Source: Dyadobacter luteus
GTDB taxonomy: Bacteria; Bacteroidota; Bacteroidia; Cytophagales; Spirosomataceae
DNA length: 64,000 nucleotides
Direction: 5' to 3'
NCBI RefSeq assembly: GCF_003383615.1
Contig: NZ_QNUL01000002.1
Span: 1-64,000 of the forward strand
How positions within the stretch are numbered: the stretch's first letter is position 1; every line of letters begins with the position of its first letter. The position numbers and the translations under genes were made by a program. A model generated the notes under the pieces. The model saw only the letters and a program-made list of their open reading frames with translations. It was not told where the DNA came from and did not search any database. Below, one piece after another: positions 18,131 to 26,123 of the stretch.

Positions 18131-19174
18131 ATGTCTCACAATCTTAATTACAACGAAATCACAGGTAAACACTCATTTTTCTCGGTCAAGCAGAAAGCAT
18201 GGCACGGGCTTGGTCAGGTTATCTGTGAGCACCCCACATCTGAGCAGGCGATCATTCATGCAGGCCTCGACTACCAGATCATCAAACGTCCGCTTTACGT
18301 TAGAGACGGCTCTGTCGATGCGCAGACAATCCTCACGCCAGTGCCCGAGCACTTCGCCACCGTGCGGACAGATAACGGAGCGCCTTTGGGCGTGGTCGGA
18401 AAAGACTATCATGTGCTCCAAAACCGCGAAGCCTTCTCTTTCTTTGACAGTATCGTCGGTGGTGGCGACGGCATCATCTACGAGACCGCCGGAGCGCTGG
18501 GGCAGGGGGAGAGGATTTTTATCACCGCCAAACTCCCTGATTATATTTGCGTCGGAAACGATGATCTTATCGAGAGGTATATTTTCCTTACCACCTCCCA
18601 CGATGGAAGCGGCAGTATTACAGCAGCATTTACTCCCGTCAGGATTGTCTGCGCGAACACGCTCGGTGCAGCGCTTCAGAACATGACAAACGTTGTCCGT
18701 ATACGCCATACCGTCAATGCCAGACACCGCCTCGAGCAGGCGCACAAAGTCATGGGGCTTTCTAACCGTCTGAGCATTGAAATGGAAGGGATTTTTAACC
18801 AGTGGGCAAAAGTCAGGATCACAGACAAAGAGGTACATAAGCTCATCCGTATGGCGCTGGCTTCAAACGCGGAGATTCTGGGAAATCTCAGAGAGGGCAG
18901 AGAGGAGCAGCTTTCCACCGTCTTTAAAAATCAGTGTGAGGATGCCTTCGTCTACTGCATGGAAAACGAAACACAGCAGCTTGAAACAACCAAAGGCACA
19001 GTCTTCGGAGCTTTCAACGCGGTCACTGGTTTTTATCAAAATGTACGCAGCTATAAAAACGATGAGGCCAAGCTCAAATCAATTCTGATGGGAGGCACAG
19101 GCGCGCTGCGCACCCAGAAAGCTTTTGATCTCTGTAATGCTTTTGCGCGCTATGGTGCCCAGAGTTTGCAGTAA
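18131..19174 (+). CDS. DUF932 (phage/plasmid-like) protein
   Basis: A 347-residue member of the DUF932 family, recognisable by the early run KQKAWHGLG, then FATVRTDNGAPLGVVGKDYHVLQN, and later TPVRIVCANTL. The family is common on plasmids, phages and integrative elements but has no proven function. It follows ssb by about 55 bases on the same strand. GC content is higher here than in the ABC-3C-like operon, in line with the rest of the maintenance block. A short hairpin follows the gene at 19191-19214. Confidence 0.85.
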   Translation: MSHNLNYNEITGKHSFFSVKQKAWHGLGQVICEHPTSEQAIIHAGLDYQIIKRPLYVRDGSVDAQTILTPVPEHFATVRTDNGAPLGVVGKDYHVLQNREAFSFFDSIVGGGDGIIYETAGALGQGERIFITAKLPDYICVGNDDLIERYIFLTTSHDGSGSITAAFTPVRIVCANTLGAALQNMTNVVRIRHTVNARHRLEQAHKVMGLSNRLSIEMEGIFNQWAKVRITDKEVHKLIRMALASNAEILGNLREGREEQLSTVFKNQCEDAFVYCMENETQQLETTKGTVFGAFNAVTGFYQNVRSYKNDEAKLKSILMGGTGALRTQKAFDLCNAFARYGAQSLQ

Positions 19175-19190
19175 GTTATTTTTCCTACCT

Positions 19191-19214
19191 GACCGCAGCC
19201 ACAATGCTGCGGTC
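19191..19214. other. Hairpin after the DUF932 gene
   Basis: A perfect 9-bp stem GACCGCAGC / GCTGCGGTC with a 6-base loop, between the DUF932 gene and the next small gene. No U-run follows, so it is more likely an RNA-processing or attenuation structure than a classic terminator. Confidence 0.45.
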
Positions 19215-19225
19215 GCAATCCCTTC

Positions 19226-19582
19226 ATGTTTATGAAACCATTTCACCAAATGAGCAGCAAAGACAAAGCCAGACTGCTGCATCAGCTTTTCCCTGAGCAT
19301 ATGCCTGAGCTTATCAGGTTTATAGAAGCCGTTTGTCTGACGATCATCGAAGATGAGCAGCTTCTTAGAAGCCGGTGGCAGTATCAGGCCATGGATTTTG
19401 ACAAATGGCTCACGCTTGCCCAGATCATTTTTGCCCGTATCGCACAGAACGGCGAGGGTATCACAGCCGAGCCGGAGCTGTTTGCCCAGAGCCTTTTCAG
19501 CGGGGACTTTGCCGATTTCAGCATCGACTGTATCCAGAGCTACACCAAAGTCAGGAAACACCCTGATGATAAATTCACCTAG
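19226..19582 (+). CDS. Hypothetical protein of the maintenance block (118 aa)
   Basis: A soluble 118-residue protein, helical and acidic (KARLLHQLFPEHMPELIRF, the run LFAQSLFSGDFADF). The start could be 19226 or the second ATG at 19232 (MKPFHQM). I recognise no domain. It is flanked by the DUF932 gene and the PRTRC genes on the same strand, so it is probably a conserved accessory gene of the same mobile element. Confidence 0.65.
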   Translation: MFMKPFHQMSSKDKARLLHQLFPEHMPELIRFIEAVCLTIIEDEQLLRSRWQYQAMDFDKWLTLAQIIFARIAQNGEGITAEPELFAQSLFSGDFADFSIDCIQSYTKVRKHPDDKFT

Positions 19583-19620
19583 GCTACTGATTTTTTCTTT
19601 AACCCGTAAAGCCAACACTT

Positions 19621-19860
19621 ATGGCAAATCCTTTCAATACACTCACTTTGCTCGGCACTTTATCAGTTTTAGCCGGACTCTTGTTGCGGCTGCTCATAGG
19701 AAAAAGAAAGTTTGAAAGAAGGGGAGCGGCAGGCTTGCAGCGCTTTGATAGCTTTTGGTCTTTTTTGATCATTATTTTTCTTGAATCTGTCGGCGCAGCT
19801 GTATCCCTGCTTCTGACGCTAATCGGTATACTGCTACTGATCGCTGGATACTTTATTTGA
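19621..19860 (+). CDS. Small membrane protein (79 aa)
   Basis: Two hydrophobic segments are clear: residues 7-27 (LTLLGTLSVLAGLLLRLLIG) and about 47-78 (a long Leu/Ile-rich stretch). A basic loop (KRKFERRG) lies between them. The protein is therefore an inner-membrane hairpin. It lies 38 bases after the previous gene and 30 bases before the PRTRC E gene, within the same run of plus-strand genes. No family is recognised. Confidence 0.65.
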   Translation: MANPFNTLTLLGTLSVLAGLLLRLLIGKRKFERRGAAGLQRFDSFWSFLIIIFLESVGAAVSLLLTLIGILLLIAGYFI

Positions 19861-19890
19861 TCACTTCTTTTTAACTTCTAAACTCATCAA

Positions 19891-20409
19891 ATGATGAACA
19901 CTAATTTCTTTCAGCAAATAGCCGCCCTTGACATTCAGGGGCAACTTAGAATCACCATCGCTAAATCTGATCTGGATACGCTGACCGTTTCTTTGCTTTT
20001 GGTAAATGAGCAGTGCGGCGATGATGCAAGAATGATCGTGCCGCCCTTGATTCTCAGGGGCAGTGGCTGTGAGCTTGACGAAGGTTTCTTTGCAAACATC
20101 AAAGCCCCGCTGCAAACCACCTCTCAGCTTTTTGTAAACATGGATTCTTATCTGACTCAGCAGCAAAAAGCACTAGCAGAATCTCAGATGAAGAAAGAGC
20201 AAGAGAAGAAAGAGCAGCAGCAGAAATCAGAGCGGGACAAAAAGTTTACCGTAGCCTGCGAAAAATCCAGTCAGCTCGAAGCCGAAGGAAAGTTCCGCGA
20301 AGCGTGGAGCAAAGTGCCTGATCCGGCATTGTTTCCCGAGCACGCTGAGCAGATCAGAAAACGAAGAAGCGAGCTGTCTTTAAAATTTGAACAGACCAGT
20401 CTTTTCTGA
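19891..20409 (+). CDS. PRTRC system protein E
   Basis: A 172-residue protein with the PRTRC-E pattern: FFQQIAALDIQGQLRITI at the N-terminus, TVSLLLVNEQ, and the run PPLILRGSGCELDEGFF. A Lys/Glu/Gln-rich linker (about residues 95-115) leads to a C-terminal helical part that is rich in charged residues. PRTRC (ParB-related, ThiF-related cassette) genes occur together on plasmids and integrative elements; their joint function is unknown, though ubiquitin-like chemistry is suspected. A second in-frame ATG follows at once (MMNTNFF). Confidence 0.85.
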   Translation: MMNTNFFQQIAALDIQGQLRITIAKSDLDTLTVSLLLVNEQCGDDARMIVPPLILRGSGCELDEGFFANIKAPLQTTSQLFVNMDSYLTQQQKALAESQMKKEQEKKEQQQKSERDKKFTVACEKSSQLEAEGKFREAWSKVPDPALFPEHAEQIRKRRSELSLKFEQTSLF

Positions 20410-20434
20410 AAACCCATTTTTAAACTCCGCCATT

Positions 20435-20653
20435 ATGCTAATCGCCACAGCACTCGAAAGAATTTTCCTGTTTGAAAACAAAGGACAGAAGATCACACTC
20501 GCCGATCCTGACAGGACACTAAGCCCGCAGGCAGTACTGAATTTTTATGCTGCCACCTACCCGTTGCTTGTCACTGCCAAGGTATCAGCGCCGGAGATCA
20601 AAGACGACAAAGTCCAGTACCGTTTTGAATCTGTGATGGGAACAAAAGGATAA
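20435..20653 (+). CDS. PRTRC system protein C
   Basis: A 72-residue protein matching PRTRC-C over its whole length: a hydrophobic strand at the N-terminus (IATALERIFLFENKG), the run LADPDRTLSPQAVLNFYAAT, YPLLVTAKVSAPEI, and the ending VMGTKG. The frame is open from 20387, but the ATG at 20435 gives the family's normal start. The small beta-rich build and the terminal region have led to suggestions of a ubiquitin-like fold. It lies 25 bases after PRTRC E. Confidence 0.9.
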   Translation: MLIATALERIFLFENKGQKITLADPDRTLSPQAVLNFYAATYPLLVTAKVSAPEIKDDKVQYRFESVMGTKG

Positions 20654-20665
20654 AAAGCCCAGACT

Positions 20666-20845
20666 ATGAAACGAAAACAAAAATCCGCAAGGCTTATCAG
20701 AAACGAAAAATACACAAGCGCATGGTACACAGCCCGAAATCTTGCAGACCTCTCCGAAAGACTCAATCAGCTTCCCGATGCGGCGCAGGCAGTGCGGCAG
20801 AAGAAAACCAGCGCACCGCGCAGTATGCTGCCAATGATTTTCTAA
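20666..20845 (+). CDS. Small basic ORF overlapping the start of PRTRC F (59 aa)
   Basis: An ATG 12 bases after the PRTRC C stop opens a 59-codon frame (MKRKQKSARLIRNEKYTSAW to SMLPMIF). It is Lys/Arg-rich and overlaps the first 124 bases of the PRTRC F frame. The close spacing suggests that it may be the true third gene, with PRTRC F starting downstream by coupling. Alternatively the overlap reflects a shifted N-terminus of PRTRC F. No family is recognised. Confidence 0.4.
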   Translation: MKRKQKSARLIRNEKYTSAWYTARNLADLSERLNQLPDAAQAVRQKKTSAPRSMLPMIF

Positions 20846-21807
20846 AAAGCAGCTTTCTGCCTGTGATCGGCTCTCAGTACAGTCAGCTTGCAAAACGCAA
20901 GCATGTTGAGAAAAGCTTTTTTATTTCCCTTGAAAACCTGTCGGCACTGTATCATTTTACACCATTACCTGAAAGCTGCTCTGTGTACCCGCATAATATT
21001 TGGTTGGCATTTTCTCATGCAGAGCGAGAAATCAAAAAGCAAAGCGTGGACACAGAGCTCGCTATCATCAGCACTGATCATGCCATACTTGCCACCTACA
21101 GACAGTTCGCCGTCGGGCAGATTCTTTACTATATCCCCATCAGACCACTCTATGAGCTGACTGAGGATCCTGAAAGAAAACAGCAGGCGGATTTACTTCT
21201 TTCTGTGTACGCTTATCTATTTAAAGTAGCGCAGCTGCCTCTCTACACACAGGAGCACAGTTACCTGTACTACCAGTATGAAATGATTTTCGACTGGCAG
21301 AGTACAGACGAGGATTTGCAGCCCGAAGACTGGCAGCACTTCAATCAACAGTTTCAGCATCTGGGAATGGCAGGCATGTTGATGCAGCAGCAGCTTGCTG
21401 ATCCACCTCATCTTGTTGAATTTGAAAATAGGCTCACTGGTTTTGAATGCCGCTGTGAGACCGATCATAAAATCAAAAAGCTTGCACAGGGCTTTTTTGA
21501 TTTGTACACAGATTATCCGAGCGTTTCCATTTTCGATTTTATTTATTCAGGGTTTGACTGCCCGAAAGAGAAAGAGCGTATTGACGGCAGGCACTACCTT
21601 TCTTTTATCTGGGATTTGGATGGTGATATTGCCAGTGATCTTCTCAGCTTAGTGAACACAGATTTACAGGAATACACAATCATGGATAACCCTGTCGCCC
21701 TGCAGCTTTTTGACAAAGAGCAAAAGTGGGTCTCTATGAGCCTTGATTACCCTGAACGCTTCTTTTCGCTTCTTGATGATTTATCAGATATTTTAAAGCT
21801 ACTATAA
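20722..21807 (+). CDS. PRTRC system protein F
   Basis: A protein of up to 361 residues resembling PRTRC-F, with the runs ISTDHAILATYRQFAVGQIL, DYPSVSIFDFIYSGFDCPKE and a C-terminal FSLLDDLSDILKLL. The start is uncertain: the first 35 residues are Arg/Ser/Gln-rich and overlap a separate small frame (20666-20845), and no other ATG lies near the conserved part. Its stop codon overlaps the start of PRTRC B by one base (TAATGG). Function unknown beyond membership of the cassette. Confidence 0.75.
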   Translation: MVHSPKSCRPLRKTQSASRCGAGSAAEENQRTAQYAANDFLKSSFLPVIGSQYSQLAKRKHVEKSFFISLENLSALYHFTPLPESCSVYPHNIWLAFSHAEREIKKQSVDTELAIISTDHAILATYRQFAVGQILYYIPIRPLYELTEDPERKQQADLLLSVYAYLFKVAQLPLYTQEHSYLYYQYEMIFDWQSTDEDLQPEDWQHFNQQFQHLGMAGMLMQQQLADPPHLVEFENRLTGFECRCETDHKIKKLAQGFFDLYTDYPSVSIFDFIYSGFDCPKEKERIDGRHYLSFIWDLDGDIASDLLSLVNTDLQEYTIMDNPVALQLFDKEQKWVSMSLDYPERFFSLLDDLSDILKLL

Positions 21808-22523
21808 TGGAAAATATCACTGATCTTTTCTCCGACATCTATCTGCCGCAGTCGGGCTTTCTGATCTACAGAAACAGCTCAGACGCATCGGACTGTTACT
21901 TAGAGTCCTTTGATGTAGGGCAGAGCGGGCTGCCTATGAACCTTCACCCGTTGTCTGACTCTGAAACCATTCAGCTCGCAAGCGCGCTCGACTCTTCAAA
22001 ATCACTTCGGAAGTCTTTTCTTAAACCCAAAGGGTTAATGCCGGATTCAGTGCTGCATATAGACCCCTCGCAAAACGGGCATGCACTCTGGTATACGCCA
22101 GCGCGGCAAACTGAATTGTTTTTTGCTTCTGCTCTTGGTATTCCAAACGGAAAGGCGTCTGTGCCCGCACTTGTCTGGAAAGCGTCAAAAAATGAGCTTT
22201 TTATCTATGCCCTTAAATCAGATCTCAAGCCTCAATTGACGACGCCTGTATACCACGCGCCGTTTTTTAACCTTTACAAAACCGGAAAGGTGTGCATGGG
22301 AACAGTTGATGTGCAGATTTCAGACTCTGTTTCGCTTGAAGAATTTATTAGCTCATGGCAGCGCTACTTTTTTCAAAGCTATTTCAGCCACCTGATAGAT
22401 TCTCATAGTCCCGTAAAAGGTAATATGATTCAGCTCTGGCAAAAACAGATGGCTAACCCGAAACCATTTCCTCTCGGCGCGCTTCTTAAAACAGGTCTCA
22501 CTTTAAATGATCTTATCCAATGA
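21807..22523 (+). CDS. PRTRC system protein B
   Basis: A 238-residue protein with the PRTRC-B pattern: an N-terminal beta-rich part, LMPDSVLHIDPSQNGHALWYTPARQTELFF, VPALVWKASKNELFIYAL, and the run HAPFFNLYKTGKVCMGTV. The single conserved cysteine in KVCMGT recalls the active cysteine of E2-like proteins, to which PRTRC-B has been compared. The gene overlaps both neighbours by one and four bases, so translation is probably coupled with PRTRC F and the ThiF gene. Confidence 0.85.
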   Translation: MENITDLFSDIYLPQSGFLIYRNSSDASDCYLESFDVGQSGLPMNLHPLSDSETIQLASALDSSKSLRKSFLKPKGLMPDSVLHIDPSQNGHALWYTPARQTELFFASALGIPNGKASVPALVWKASKNELFIYALKSDLKPQLTTPVYHAPFFNLYKTGKVCMGTVDVQISDSVSLEEFISSWQRYFFQSYFSHLIDSHSPVKGNMIQLWQKQMANPKPFPLGALLKTGLTLNDLIQ

Positions 22524-23335
22524 ATATCGCACTCAATAAACCAACCGTGCATTTCGCGCCCTCGTATCTTCTAAACCCGGCCAATCCTGTTACAGTAAAC
22601 CTGATCGGGGCAGGCGGCACGGGTAGCCGCGTTCTGACCGCACTTGCTGAGATCAGCCATGCACTCACAGAGCTTGGGCATGCAGGGCTTTTTGTAAGAA
22701 TGTTTGATGATGATCTTGTCTGTGAGCCGAACCTTGGAAGACAGCGGTTTTCTTCCTGTGAGCTTGGGCTAAACAAAGCGGTAGTCAGGATCAATAACGT
22801 TAACCGCTTTTTCGGGACTAACTGGAAAGCGTTCCCTTACAGGTTCGATCACGACAATCTTTACAGGTTTCAAAATCAGGCGAGCGCGAATATTTTTATA
22901 AGTTGCGTTGACACTGTAGCAGCCAGACTTGAAATTGCCAGGATGCTGAAAACCCGTTTTGCTGATCAGCATCAGCGAAGGGAGAAACCTTATTACTGGA
23001 TCGACTATGGAAACAGCAGCAGCACAGGGCAGGTTATACTCTCGACGATTAGTAGTATCCCGCAGCCCGATTCTGAAAAATTTCATACAGTAAGTGAGCT
23101 TGCTTTTGTAACGGATGAATTCGCAGGTCTACTTGAATCCTCTGAGTCTGATGACAACACCCCGAGCTGCTCTCTGGCTGAGGCGCTGGAAAAACAGGAT
23201 TTGTTTATCAATGCCGCGCTGACGCAGCTTGGAAGCGCGCTGCTCTGGTCACTTTTCCGGCAGGGGATGACTAAGAACAGGGGCGTGTTTCTGAACCTTG
23301 ATACAATGATTTCTCAGCCGTTAAAGGTGGCCTGA
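22520..23335 (+). CDS. PRTRC system ThiF-family (E1-like) protein
   Basis: A 271-residue ThiF/E1-like adenylation protein. The Rossmann motif is LIGAGGTGSRVL (residues 30-41), followed by DDDLVCEPNLGRQRF, the acidic and basic residues that hold ATP in E1-like enzymes, and a later SCVDTVAARLEIAR. An E1-like enzyme beside an E2-like PRTRC B and a small PRTRC C suggests a protein-modification relay. It ends the cassette; a strong hairpin follows at 23354. No ParB-related PRTRC gene and no JAB-type PRTRC A gene are visible. Confidence 0.85.
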   Translation: MNIALNKPTVHFAPSYLLNPANPVTVNLIGAGGTGSRVLTALAEISHALTELGHAGLFVRMFDDDLVCEPNLGRQRFSSCELGLNKAVVRINNVNRFFGTNWKAFPYRFDHDNLYRFQNQASANIFISCVDTVAARLEIARMLKTRFADQHQRREKPYYWIDYGNSSSTGQVILSTISSIPQPDSEKFHTVSELAFVTDEFAGLLESSESDDNTPSCSLAEALEKQDLFINAALTQLGSALLWSLFRQGMTKNRGVFLNLDTMISQPLKVA

Positions 23336-23687
23336 GAGATTTGGAAAGCCGGCGCGGGCAAACCAGCCAGACTCGCCCGTCTGGCTGGTTTGCCCGCATT
23401 TCTTTTCTTTGCTCGCCCAAAGAAAAGAAACAAAAGAAAGGGCGGGCTTATGTCTGAAGCCTTTAAGATTACAAGCGTTTTGTTAAAGCTGATATTGTAA
23501 TTTGCTTTGATTGGCAGTGTAACGGGTTTTAGGTTATTAATAGGATGTGTAGTCCTTGCAGATAGCATTTTGTATGGTTCATGGAATATTAACAGACATT
23601 TTTGTAACAAAAAATGTCAATCTTATAATTTGTAATTTCTTTGATTCCAGCCGGATTTTCTCAAGATCAATGAAATATTTATAGAAG
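23336..23687. other. Intergenic region after the PRTRC cassette
   Basis: There is no gene here. It holds a 19-bp stem hairpin at 23354-23397 and a second palindrome at 23399-23430 (see the repeat entry). A smaller stem, GACATTTTT / AAAAAATGTC, at about 23594-23617 lies upstream of the next gene. Confidence 0.5.
23354..23430. repeat. Two adjacent palindromes, terminator-like, after the PRTRC cassette
   Basis: The first palindrome pairs GCGGGCAAACCAGCCAGAC (23354-23372) with its exact complement (23379-23397) around a 6-base loop. The second pairs TTTCTTTTCTTTG (23399-23411) with CAAAGAAAAGAAA (23418-23430). The first would end transcription of the PRTRC genes. The pair looks like a dispersed intergenic repeat of Bacteroidota type, which is from memory and not checked. 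Confidence 0.6.
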
Positions 23688-24464
23688 ATGAATGCTACGA
23701 AATTCTTTGAAAATTCAAGGTTTGACATTAGAGCTGAGGGGTGGGGAGAGGTCGAACTGCAAGATGTGATAAAGCTTTTGGATAACGTTATCAGCACGTT
23801 TTACGGGTATCTGGATGAATCAAGCTTGCCCGTCCGCAATGTCAATATTATAAATGCCAAAGAAAGTGGGGATGTAGAAGGCCCTGAAATAAGAAGACGG
23901 GGCGATTTCGACCAGGTCTATCTGGATGTGAGCGGTAGGTATTGGTCTCAGTATGTATATCAGTTTTCACATGAACTTTGTCACCACGTCATAGACATTG
24001 ATTATTCGCCAGAGGATGATCACTACGGATGGTTAGAAGAGAGTATCTGTGAGATGGCTTCTCTTTTTATTATGTTAAAAATGGAAAGCAGCTGGAGCGG
24101 TGGTGAAGCACCATATCAAAATTGGGAGGGGTATGCCGCGGTTCTTGGTAATTATGCAAGGACAATAGCAGAGCAAAGCATCGTTCTTTACGAGCCTTTT
24201 CATCTCTGGCTGACACGAAATACTTCTTATCTGTCTGCCGGTAGATATGACAGGCGAAAAAACAGGATTATTGCTTTGCAAATGATGCCACTGTTCATCC
24301 AGACTCCGGAGCTATGGAAGGCTGTTCAATTTTTTAAATTTGCCGATGCTGGTTCGCACAGAACTATCAGTGAATTTCTGGAAGATTGGAAGAGTTTTCT
24401 TCCTTACTCTCTTCAAGTGCCGTTTGGCGGGTTTATTTCACTTTTTACAACCGGACAGAAATAA
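23688..24464 (+). CDS. Putative zinc metallopeptidase (HExxH, 258 aa)
   Basis: A 258-residue soluble protein with the zinc motif HELCH at residues 95-99, followed by GWLEESICEMASLF, where a glutamate could be the third ligand (gluzincin pattern). There is no signal peptide, so it should be cytoplasmic. I recognise no named family. It lies between the PRTRC cassette and an unknown minus-strand gene and ends at a strong terminator. Cytoplasmic HExxH proteins on mobile elements sometimes act on regulators or toxins, but nothing here shows the target. Confidence 0.65.
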   Translation: MNATKFFENSRFDIRAEGWGEVELQDVIKLLDNVISTFYGYLDESSLPVRNVNIINAKESGDVEGPEIRRRGDFDQVYLDVSGRYWSQYVYQFSHELCHHVIDIDYSPEDDHYGWLEESICEMASLFIMLKMESSWSGGEAPYQNWEGYAAVLGNYARTIAEQSIVLYEPFHLWLTRNTSYLSAGRYDRRKNRIIALQMMPLFIQTPELWKAVQFFKFADAGSHRTISEFLEDWKSFLPYSLQVPFGGFISLFTTGQK

Positions 24465-24465
24465 A

Positions 24466-24500
24466 ACAAACCGGCAGTTGGTGTGCCGGTTTGTTTTTTT
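24466..24500. terminator. Rho-independent terminator between converging genes
   Basis: The stem ACAAACCGGCA / TGCCGGTTTGT (24466-24476 and 24484-24494) with a 7-base loop is followed by a run of T. It directly follows the metallopeptidase stop. Read from the other strand it has an A-rich/T-rich flank too, so it could serve the converging gene at 24503. Confidence 0.85.
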
Positions 24501-24502
24501 GA

Positions 24503-24784
24503 TTACATAGGAAAAGCGTTAAGCTTTTCACTAAGCTCTGTCAACCCCGCTTTCTGAAGGCAGTTGTTGCTGATGCTGGACAGATCTGAAATTGCCTCCT
24601 TTGTGGCGACTGAAAAAATGCCTGTCGGATTATCAGTTTCCTGCCTTAAGCCGCGCTCAATGATCTGGGCAAGTAAAAGCACTTGCTTTCGGCTAACCTT
24701 CAAATCCAGTTTGATCTGGTCATTCATTCCCGGAATGCAAAGCAATGTTTCATACACGCTTGCTACTTGCTCACTCGTCATCAT
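24503..24784 (-). CDS. Hypothetical protein (93 aa)
   Basis: A small, helical protein. The frame is open from a TTG at 24820, but the ATG at 24784 (MMTSEQVASVYETLL) is the better start. It contains VSRKQVLLLAQIIERGL, which may form a helix pair. No domain is recognised. It converges with the metallopeptidase gene and shares the terminator between them. A copy of a 23-bp direct repeat lies upstream at 24846-24868. Confidence 0.55.
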   Translation of the reverse strand: MMTSEQVASVYETLLCIPGMNDQIKLDLKVSRKQVLLLAQIIERGLRQETDNPTGIFSVATKEAISDLSSISNNCLQKAGLTELSEKLNAFPM

Positions 24785-24845
24785 ATCCCTCAGTTTTAAA
24801 TGTTCAACATCTCGCTGCAAATATACTTAGCCCATTAGTCAGAGC

Positions 24846-24868
24846 ACCAGACCTTAATTTGTACAGGT
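24846..24868. repeat. 23-bp direct repeat, copy 1
   Basis: ACCAG-A-CC-T-TAATTTGTACAGGT matches a second copy at 26031-26053 (ACCAG-G-CC-G-TAATTTGTACAGGT) at 21 of 23 positions. The two copies flank the HELTH peptidase gene at 24954-25904, in the same orientation. Confidence 0.6.
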
Positions 24869-24953
24869 GATGACTTTCCCGGTAGCAAACAGAACACCTT
24901 TTTGTAACTAACAAATGATCTTGCAGATCTTTCTGCGCCTTGGAAGTAGCTGG

Positions 24954-25904
24954 TCAAGGGTTATATCTTGATTTCTCCAGAAATACATCCAGTGCCTGCA
25001 CACTATCCAGATCAAGGGAAATGATTTCTGAGATCGCCTGATCTTTATCGCTCGCATTTTCATAATATGATTTACAAATAGCATAGCCTATATAGTAACC
25101 CAGGTCTGAATCCCCGTTTTTTCTCTGGAAACCATTGTAAAGCCAGTCCGATGATTTCCTGCCGTGCATCTCAATTTTAAATTTCTCCCATAGCTCGCGT
25201 TCATGTTGCTTGCCATATTTCATGTACGGTCTTTTTACTTCGGTGCCGGTAATCATTTCAGCAATAAAGTCGCAACTGCCCTCGGCCAGACAAAAGCCTA
25301 ATAAGTTTGATTTTCGATCTGTTTCCATATCGCCTCCCCGTTGCTGGGTATGTGTCAATTCATGGGCGATTATACCGAGTATGCCAGTGTTTGTGCTCAT
25401 AAAATCTCGGATCATTGGATGCAAACCCCTTGTGTCTACTGTTGCGTCTGCTGCAGCGATCTCAGTACCGATCAGTAACTGATTTTGAGTGGTGGTTCCT
25501 CCGGTCTGAATGTATCCCATCAGAAAATAAATCTCGGGAGCTTTAAAGTTCTTATAAATCCTTTGATAGTTACTGTAAAGTTTTTCAATAGCTGTGTTTT
25601 GATCTTTGATGCCTTCAGTTTTAACTCGAATAGATTTCCAGAAATTCGCATTGGTAATCATGTTTTTCTGGAAATCAGCTGACGTCCATTCTTTGAGCTT
25701 GATCATTTCTCTTAGACCTATACTCGCTTTGTCCAGATACTGCGTTTGGATAATAGCGATTTGCTTAGCCGGGTCATTTTGAAGTCTAACACTATCATAC
25801 GCCACCCAAAAATTGTCTATGTCACTGGTGAATATAGTAGTTGGCTGTGCATGTAAAAAATTTGTAAGTAGCGTCAGCGCTGCAATGGTTAAGATTTTTC
25901 TCAT
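24954..25904 (-). CDS. Secreted zinc metallopeptidase-like protein (HELTH, 316 aa)
   Basis: The N-terminus is a signal peptide (MRKILTIAALTLLTNFLHA, cleavage probably after HA). The zinc motif HELTH is at residues 181-185, followed by a glutamate-rich stretch LAEGSCDFIAEMI that could supply the third ligand. The layout resembles DUF2268-like predicted Zn-dependent proteases. It should act in the periplasm. It is flanked by the two copies of a 23-bp direct repeat and is the only exported enzyme in this part of the mobile region, so it may have been inserted as a unit. Confidence 0.7.
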   Translation of the reverse strand: MRKILTIAALTLLTNFLHAQPTTIFTSDIDNFWVAYDSVRLQNDPAKQIAIIQTQYLDKASIGLREMIKLKEWTSADFQKNMITNANFWKSIRVKTEGIKDQNTAIEKLYSNYQRIYKNFKAPEIYFLMGYIQTGGTTTQNQLLIGTEIAAADATVDTRGLHPMIRDFMSTNTGILGIIAHELTHTQQRGGDMETDRKSNLLGFCLAEGSCDFIAEMITGTEVKRPYMKYGKQHERELWEKFKIEMHGRKSSDWLYNGFQRKNGDSDLGYYIGYAICKSYYENASDKDQAISEIISLDLDSVQALDVFLEKSRYNP

Positions 25905-26030
25905 CCGCTAGATGTGTTTGATTTCCGTAAGAGAGATGTCAGCAGGGCATGTGAAGTTGCATGTAGTATTTTATTAGCAGGGAAAAAAGCTTGTCCATGC
26001 AATAGTTATGCTTAATCCTGCCGGTCTGAA

Positions 26031-26053
26031 ACCAGGCCGTAATTTGTACAGGT
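26031..26053. repeat. 23-bp direct repeat, copy 2
   Basis: The second copy of the repeat found at 24846-24868, differing at two positions. It lies about 125 bases upstream of the HELTH peptidase start (minus strand) and 70 bases before the Toprim gene (plus strand). A regulatory role shared by both sides is as possible as an insertion scar. Confidence 0.6.
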
Positions 26054-26123
26054 AGCTATACTTCGGAATTGGGCTAATACTTTCGTATCACATTACTGAA
26101 CTGTGAAACGAAAATTGTGCTGT

